From JBEKTW01 sp049515655 (GTDB taxonomy: Bacteria; Bacteroidota; Ignavibacteria; UBA10030; SZUA-254), in contig JBEKTW010000007.1 in NCBI GenBank assembly GCA_049515655.1, positions 1 to 64,000 of the forward strand: a stretch of DNA of 64,000 nucleotides. Direction: 5' to 3'. Both the position numbers and the translations under genes were made by a program. The notes under the pieces are model-generated. The model saw nothing but the letters and a program-made list of their open reading frames with translations. It was not told the DNA's origin and did no database searches. The stretch's first letter is position 1; each line of letters starts with the position of its first letter. Below are positions 59,027-64,000 of the stretch, piece by piece.

Positions 59027-61771
59027 TCATTTCCTGGAACGCTTTTTCTTTCCGCCGGTCGCCTGAAGGGCGGCCTGCGCCGCTGCAAGACGGGCGATCG
59101 GGACACGGAAAGGAGAGCAGCTGACATAGTTCAGACCGATGTGGGCGCAGAACTCGATCGAACGCGGGTCGCCGCCGTGCTCACCGCAGATGCCGACTTT
59201 CAGATCGGGCCGTACTTTGCGTCCCTCGGTAACCGCGAGCTCCATTAATCGGCCGATGCCCTCAATGTCAATTGACTGAAATGGATCTTCCGGAAGGATC
59301 TTCTTGTCGATGTAATCCTTCAGGAACGAGCCGATATCGTCGCGCGAAAATCCGAAGCCCATTTGCGTGAGGTCGTTCGTGCCGAATGAAAAGAACTGGG
59401 CAGTCGCAGCAATCTTGCCCGCTGTTAGGGCGGCACGGGGTATTTCAATCATCGTACCGACAAGATGAGGGATCACTTTCATGTTGAACTTGGCCAGCAC
59501 CTCCTGATACACTTTCTCGATGATCTTGAACTGGTGCTCCAGTTCGGTCACTATTCCGACAACCGGTATCATGATCTCAGGGAATGGTTTCTTCCCCGCC
59601 TGCAGTAACTCAGCCGCAGCTTCGAAAATGGCGCGGACCTGCATTTCCGTAACTTCCGGATAAGTGATACCCAGGCGAACTCCCCGGTGCCCCATCATGG
59701 GATTGCTTTCGTGCAGTGCTGACGCACGCGCATTGAATTCATCCGCTGTGATGCCGAGACTCTTGGATAGCCGTGCACGCTCGTCTTCCCGATTCGGTAT
59801 GAATTCGTGCAATGGAGGGTCGATGGTCCGGACAGTCACCGGAAGGCCGTCCATGGCTTCCAGCGTCCCCTTGATATCGGCCTTCACATGCGGAAACAAT
59901 TCATCCAGAGCTGCTCTTCGTTCGCGCTCTGACTTTGAGACGATCATTTTGCGTAATTTGAAGAGGGGCTCTTCAGACCCTCTGCCGTAAAACATATGTT
60001 CCGTGCGGAACAACCCAATTCCTTCCGCCCCGAACGCCCGCGCTCTGGCGGCGTCCTCGGGCGTATCGGCATTTGTTCGGACCTTCAGCTTGCGAACCTG
60101 ATCGCACAACTTCAGGAATGCTACAAAGTCCGGATTATCCTCCGCGGCTTTCATCATCGGGAGTGAGCCTTGGTACACATATCCCTTTGACCCGTTCAAC
60201 GTCAGCCAATCGCCTTCCCGAACAACAGTTCCCTCCGTCACGAATTGTTTCGCGTGGTAGTCTATCTTGACGGAGGCCGCGCCGACAATACAGCATTTCC
60301 CCCAGCCCCGGGCGACAAGAGCCGCATGACTGGTCATTCCCCCCCGCGCCGTGAGAATTGCTTCCGCAGCCCGCATTCCCTCCACGTCCTCGGGGTTCGT
60401 CTCGTCACGGACAAGGATGACTTTCTTGCCCGACTTCTGCCATGCGACCGCGTCGCTTGCCGAGAAGACCACCTGGCCTGCCGCCCCTCCGGGGCCGGCC
60501 GGCAAACCTTTTGCAATCGGTCGCGCGACGAGCTCGGTCTTTGGATCGATAATCGGATGGAGCAGTTCGTCAAGCTGTGAAGGGGTGACGCGCAGAACGG
60601 CCTCTTCCTTTGTGATCAAACGTTCACGATACATATCGAGTGCCATCTTGACCGCAGAGGGGCCGTTGCGTTTGCCGACGCGGCACTGGAGCATCCACAA
60701 GCGCTCTTCCTGGATGGTGAATTCAATATCAAGCATGTCCCGGTAATGACGCTCCAGCCTTCTCTGGATGGCATGCAGCTTCTTGTAGGCCTTTGGCATC
60801 GCGACTTCGAGTGAAGCAAGATGCCTATTGTGCTCCGACTTCCCGACTTCGTTGATGGGATTCGGTGTTCGTGTGCCCGCGACGACATCTTCGCCTTGGG
60901 CGTTCGAGAGCCATTCTCCGTAGAAATGATTATCGCCCGTAGCAGGGTTTCTCGTGAAGGCCACGCCGGTTGCCGAGGTTTCTCCCATGTTACCGAACAC
61001 CATTGCCTGGACGCTCACCGCTGTTCCCCAATCGTCCGGAATTCCTTCAATCCGCCGGTAGGAAATTGCTCGTTTTCCGTTCCAGCTTGAGAACACCGCG
61101 CCGATGCCGCCCCACAACTGTTCGATCGGATCTTCCGGAAACGGCTTGCCCAACACTTCTTTTACCTTCAACTTGTAAATCTCAACCAGTTCCTTCAAAT
61201 CGTCCGCCGACAATTCGGTATCCTGGTGCACGCCGCGCCGCTGTTTCATTTTCTCCAGTTCTGTCTCGAGTTGATGGCGTATCCCTTTGTGTTCTTCGGG
61301 TTCCAGGCCGGCCGCCTTTTCCATGACGACGTCGGAATACATCTGGATCAGTCTTCGCTGGGCGTCGTAGACAAAACGCGGGTTGCCGGTTTTCTTGATG
61401 ATTCCCTCCCGCGTCACGTCATTCAGGCCGATATTCAATACGGTTTCCATCATTCCCGGCATGGACTTTCGCGCGCCGGAGCGAACGGAGAGCAGAAGAG
61501 GATTCTGCTTGTCACCAAAACCCGCCCTCATGATTTTTTCAATTTGTTTCAAAGCTTTGTCAAGTTGAAGCCGGAGCTCCTTCGGGTAGTTCTTCTTGTG
61601 CTTGTAGTAGTAGGTGCAGACTTCGGTGGTTATCGTAAATCCGGCGGGAACGGGTAAGCCGATGTTTGCCATTTCGGCGAGGTTCGCACCCTTTCCACCG
61701 AGTAGTTCTTTCATCTGGGCCGTTCCATCTGCCCGACCGCTGCCAAACGAGTAAACGTATTTATGTGCCAT
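59027..61771 (-). CDS. ppdK: Pyruvate, phosphate dikinase
   Basis: PPDK interconverts pyruvate, ATP and phosphate with phosphoenolpyruvate, AMP and pyrophosphate. I use ATG 61771, which has GAAGGAAAG upstream and gives 914 residues; the frame continues to 61816. The ATP-grasp domain begins with LLGGKGANLAEM. The swivelling phosphohistidine domain has GGMTSHAALVARGWGKCC near residue 480. The PEP/pyruvate barrel ends with the active-site cysteine in GICGEHGGDP near residue 858. It starts 4 bases after the amidotransferase-like gene. Depending on conditions it may work in gluconeogenesis or PPi-linked glycolysis. Confidence 0.97.
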   Translation of the reverse strand: MAHKYVYSFGSGRADGTAQMKELLGGKGANLAEMANIGLPVPAGFTITTEVCTYYYKHKKNYPKELRLQLDKALKQIEKIMRAGFGDKQNPLLLSVRSGARKSMPGMMETVLNIGLNDVTREGIIKKTGNPRFVYDAQRRLIQMYSDVVMEKAAGLEPEEHKGIRHQLETELEKMKQRRGVHQDTELSADDLKELVEIYKLKVKEVLGKPFPEDPIEQLWGGIGAVFSSWNGKRAISYRRIEGIPDDWGTAVSVQAMVFGNMGETSATGVAFTRNPATGDNHFYGEWLSNAQGEDVVAGTRTPNPINEVGKSEHNRHLASLEVAMPKAYKKLHAIQRRLERHYRDMLDIEFTIQEERLWMLQCRVGKRNGPSAVKMALDMYRERLITKEEAVLRVTPSQLDELLHPIIDPKTELVARPIAKGLPAGPGGAAGQVVFSASDAVAWQKSGKKVILVRDETNPEDVEGMRAAEAILTARGGMTSHAALVARGWGKCCIVGAASVKIDYHAKQFVTEGTVVREGDWLTLNGSKGYVYQGSLPMMKAAEDNPDFVAFLKLCDQVRKLKVRTNADTPEDAARARAFGAEGIGLFRTEHMFYGRGSEEPLFKLRKMIVSKSERERRAALDELFPHVKADIKGTLEAMDGLPVTVRTIDPPLHEFIPNREDERARLSKSLGITADEFNARASALHESNPMMGHRGVRLGITYPEVTEMQVRAIFEAAAELLQAGKKPFPEIMIPVVGIVTELEHQFKIIEKVYQEVLAKFNMKVIPHLVGTMIEIPRAALTAGKIAATAQFFSFGTNDLTQMGFGFSRDDIGSFLKDYIDKKILPEDPFQSIDIEGIGRLMELAVTEGRKVRPDLKVGICGEHGGDPRSIEFCAHIGLNYVSCSPFRVPIARLAAAQAALQATGGKKKRSRK

Positions 61772-61775
61772 GGTT

Positions 61776-62495
61776 TTAACTTTCCTTCTCAGTGTAGGTA
61801 ATTGATATGCTTTCAACTGCGGCGAGAAAACGCCGCAAGATGTTTTGAGTTAATGGATTGTGAAAATCATTCATGCGTTCGGGATGCCACTGAATCAGGA
61901 GAAAAAACGGTCGAGACGATGAATCCTGAAACTCAAGCGCTTCAGCAATCCCATCTTCTGAACGAGCAACTACCCTCAGGTCGTTCCCGGGTTCCGCGGC
62001 GGCCTGATGGTGGAAGGAATTGACGTCCCCTTCATGGATTCCAGAAATCTGCGCAAGAAGACTGTCATGCTCGATGCTCACCTTGTGCCGTTGCTCAACC
62101 TCGTCCCGCCCCTGATGGATTGTGAAGCCCATTTCGCCAAGGTCTTGGATGAGGGATCCACCGAAGTGAACATTTGCCACCTGCAAACCCCTGCATATTC
62201 CTAACACCGGGATTTGGGACTCCAGCGCACAATCGATCGTCGCCCGTTCAAAATCATCGCGCTGACGGTCAACACGTCCAAGTTTAGGATGTCTCGGGTC
62301 GATGCTATAGAGGGAGGGATCAACATCCCCGCCGCCTGTGAGCAGCAAGCCATTGCAGTTTCTCAACTCTTGAAGATTATCGTCCTTGTATGAGAGTATC
62401 GTCCATCGTATTGACGCATTTCCCCGTCGCAGCCAGTCGATATACTGCTGAAATTTATGCTCGGAACCCATATTATCGGTGACACCAATGACCAT
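61776..62495 (-). CDS. Class I glutamine amidotransferase-like peptidase (C26, PuuD-like)
   Basis: This 239-residue protein has the class I amidotransferase fold with nucleophile Cys101 in GICRGLQ and the His204-Pro-Glu206 pair in QWHPE. LLLTGGGDVDPSLY precedes them, as in gamma-glutamyl-gamma-aminobutyrate hydrolases. I start at ATG 62495, one base after the lpxK stop codon; the open frame further upstream overlaps lpxK. Enzymes of this type hydrolyse gamma-glutamyl amides. No other putrescine-pathway gene is nearby, so the substrate is open. It is translationally coupled to lpxK and lies 4 bases ahead of ppdK. Confidence 0.88.
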   Translation of the reverse strand: MVIGVTDNMGSEHKFQQYIDWLRRGNASIRWTILSYKDDNLQELRNCNGLLLTGGGDVDPSLYSIDPRHPKLGRVDRQRDDFERATIDCALESQIPVLGICRGLQVANVHFGGSLIQDLGEMGFTIHQGRDEVEQRHKVSIEHDSLLAQISGIHEGDVNSFHHQAAAEPGNDLRVVARSEDGIAEALEFQDSSSRPFFLLIQWHPERMNDFHNPLTQNILRRFLAAVESISITYTEKES

Positions 62496-62496
62496 A

Positions 62497-63543
62497 TTAA
62501 TTCTGCTGTGCAATCCTGTCCAGAAGCTCGTGAAATTCAGATTCTTTGTCGACAACCCTCGCTTCGATTTCAAGATACCACATGGGATAGGATGTAAGAT
62601 CTTCCGCTTGTTCATTGGAGAGCAAGCGGGCGGAATCCTTTTCCGTCGTCATGATGAAATCCGGTCGATGCCGTTTGAAAGAGTTCTGAATATTTCGTAC
62701 GTCCGACCTTGTATATCGGTGGTGGTCGCCAAACCTTATGAATTCTGCAACGTTTAAACCAATCGACACGAGGGTGTCTTTGAACGACTCCGGTCTGGCG
62801 ATGGCACAGAAGGCCACACAGGATTTTCCTCTCACCTGGTTCAGATCCGATGAATTCTCTTCGCCGACCCGGTGCATTCGCTTTGGAACAAATTCAACGT
62901 TTAGTTGTAGGGCATCTGGGTTACCGAACGGCAATTGCGGCATAACGCTCGAAGGCCGAGAAAACGCGAGCACCTGCGCTCGTTTAAGTGCACTCAATGG
63001 TTCACGACGTCTTCCCGCAGGCAGCATAGGTATAGTCGGCAGTGGTTCCCGACCATCGACCATCACGATGTCGAGATTTCTTGCGAGTGCGCGATGCTGA
63101 AATCCATCGTCCAGGAGGATGATATCGGCTCCATGCCGGGCCGCCGCTTGTTCTGCGGCCCGCGCCCGTTTGCGATCGACGAGCACCGCCACCTGAGAAA
63201 ATTTTCTTGCAATCTGATACGGCTCATCGCCGAGCATCGCCGCGTTACCACGGTCGGCATCATTTCCGGCCACGGAAACCGATCCGTGTGATTTTCGTTT
63301 ATATCCCCGACTCAACACTGCGATCTTTTTGTCCTTCGCTAAGAAGTATCTGACCAAATATTCAACAAAGGGCGTCTTTCCTGTTCCGCCGACCGTGATA
63401 TTGCCCACGGAAATCACCGGGACGCGGACATGGTGAACGCGAAAGAAGCCGGCATCATAACAAACATTGCGCGACCATACGACGAACCCGTACAACCACG
63501 ACAACGGCAGCGCGCATAATTGCCAGGCTTTCGCAGAACGCAT
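62497..63543 (-). CDS. lpxK: Tetraacyldisaccharide 4'-kinase
   Basis: LpxK phosphorylates the lipid A disaccharide at the inner membrane. The 348-residue protein has an N-terminal membrane-associated helix, the Walker A motif GGTGKT (52-57) in VGNITVGGTGKTP, VLSRGYKRK, GDEPYQIARK and LLDDGFQHRAL, which are diagnostic for the family. Its start codon overlaps the lpxB stop by one base (TAATG). Its presence implies lipid A and thus a Gram-negative outer membrane. Confidence 0.96.
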   Translation of the reverse strand: MRSAKAWQLCALPLSWLYGFVVWSRNVCYDAGFFRVHHVRVPVISVGNITVGGTGKTPFVEYLVRYFLAKDKKIAVLSRGYKRKSHGSVSVAGNDADRGNAAMLGDEPYQIARKFSQVAVLVDRKRARAAEQAAARHGADIILLDDGFQHRALARNLDIVMVDGREPLPTIPMLPAGRRREPLSALKRAQVLAFSRPSSVMPQLPFGNPDALQLNVEFVPKRMHRVGEENSSDLNQVRGKSCVAFCAIARPESFKDTLVSIGLNVAEFIRFGDHHRYTRSDVRNIQNSFKRHRPDFIMTTEKDSARLLSNEQAEDLTSYPMWYLEIEARVVDKESEFHELLDRIAQQN

Positions 63544-64000
63544 TATTCCGTCGCACCCTGACTTCGTTCAGCCATTGAGAGAATCGTCTCGGCGACCCGG
63601 GCAGACGCGCCAGGGGTTCCGAGTCGTTGCCGCACGTCGGCGAGGTTGTCAGAGATTTCCCGGCTCCGCGCTTTATCCACTAGGAGCTCTGCCGCGGCAG
63701 AAGCAAGGCGACGGGGCTTCAACCTGTATTGGATAAGCTCGGGTGCGACCTGCCGGCCGGCGACTATATTCACCAACCCGATAGTATTTATGCGAACAAA
63801 CATGCGCCCGAGGAGGTACGTGAGCCATGAGGTCTTGTACACGACAATCATCGGCGTTCGAAAACACGCGGTTTCGAGCGTCGCCGTTCCGGACGTGACG
63901 AGCGCTACATCGGAATTTGCCATGGCGTCGTAGGTCGCGTTGAAAATGAGTTGTACCGGAAAATCGTCTCTCAAAAAGGATTTGATGTAATCTGCGTCAA
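63543..64000 (-). CDS. lpxB: Lipid-A-disaccharide synthase, C-terminal part (5' end outside window)
   Basis: The frame is open to the end of the window, so only the last 151 residues are visible. LpxB condenses UDP-diacylglucosamine with lipid X to form the lipid A disaccharide. The segment with VALVTSGTATLETACFRTPMIVVYK and the following GLVNIVAGRQVAPELIQ are typical of the nucleotide-sugar-binding C-terminal domain of LpxB. The stop overlaps the lpxK start by one base, so the two are translationally coupled. Confidence 0.93.
   Translation of the reverse strand, partial: DADYIKSFLRDDFPVQLIFNATYDAMANSDVALVTSGTATLETACFRTPMIVVYKTSWLTYLLGRMFVRINTIGLVNIVAGRQVAPELIQYRLKPRRLASAAAELLVDKARSREISDNLADVRQRLGTPGASARVAETILSMAERSQGATE

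Overview
The window reads as a chromosomal segment of a Gram-negative, respiring bacterium, probably of the Bacteroidota/Chlorobi/Ignavibacteria branch. This placement is an inference. It rests on lipid A genes (lpxB, lpxK), an 11-gene complex I cluster without nuoEFG, a type IV pilus machine with degenerate parts, and a gene order that is not proteobacterial. Four promoters that I can read have a -35 close to TTGACA and a -10 of TATATT. This argues against a typical Bacteroidia, whose promoters use a TAnnTTTG element. No tRNA, rRNA, CRISPR array, prophage or replication origin is visible.

Layout. 1-12610: a type IV pilus locus. It holds the tail of one pilin-like gene, a small pilin-like gene, pilC and pilB, then three minor-pilin-like genes on the minus strand (PilV-, PilW- and PilX-like), then a pilT-type ATPase, a fused PilM-PilN protein, a fused PilO-PilP-like protein and a short secretin. 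12674-20311: a 2545-residue lipoprotein made of seven roughly 340-residue units, each with three Ig-like modules, directly behind the secretin. 20490-26381: an SDR gene, a gutted hemB relic, a REP-associated transposase framed by its palindromic repeats, an alpha/beta hydrolase, a TerC protein and citrate synthase, all on the minus strand. 26382-28385: an M20 peptidase and a cobalamin adenosyltransferase. 28515-39055: nuoABCDHIJKLMN. 39131-41248: a two-component pair. 41267-42833: coaX and birA. 43147-48436: dnaK, a small membrane protein gene between palindromic repeats, and clpB. 48464-48957: a wrecked hisIE pseudogene. 48976-52884: a four-gene minus-strand operon of two tandem Ddl-like ATP-grasp ligases, a GNAT acetyltransferase and lysine 2,3-aminomutase. 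53093-64000: a compact minus-strand housekeeping run, read in the order lpxB, lpxK, a class I amidotransferase-like hydrolase, ppdK, queA, ispD, plsY, gpsA, recG.

How it works together. The pilus genes supply both motors, the platform, the alignment complex, the secretin and candidate subunits; no prepilin peptidase is in the window. The giant surface lipoprotein follows the secretin by 63 bases and may act with the pilus. Complex I without its NADH-binding module, together with citrate synthase, indicates a respiratory core that may use ferredoxin or another donor. The ATP-grasp/GNAT/KamA operon is the best candidate for an undescribed pathway: beta-lysine made by KamA, then ligated and/or acetylated. 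The hemB and hisIE relics, both with internal deletions, point to gene loss in progress or to functional copies elsewhere.
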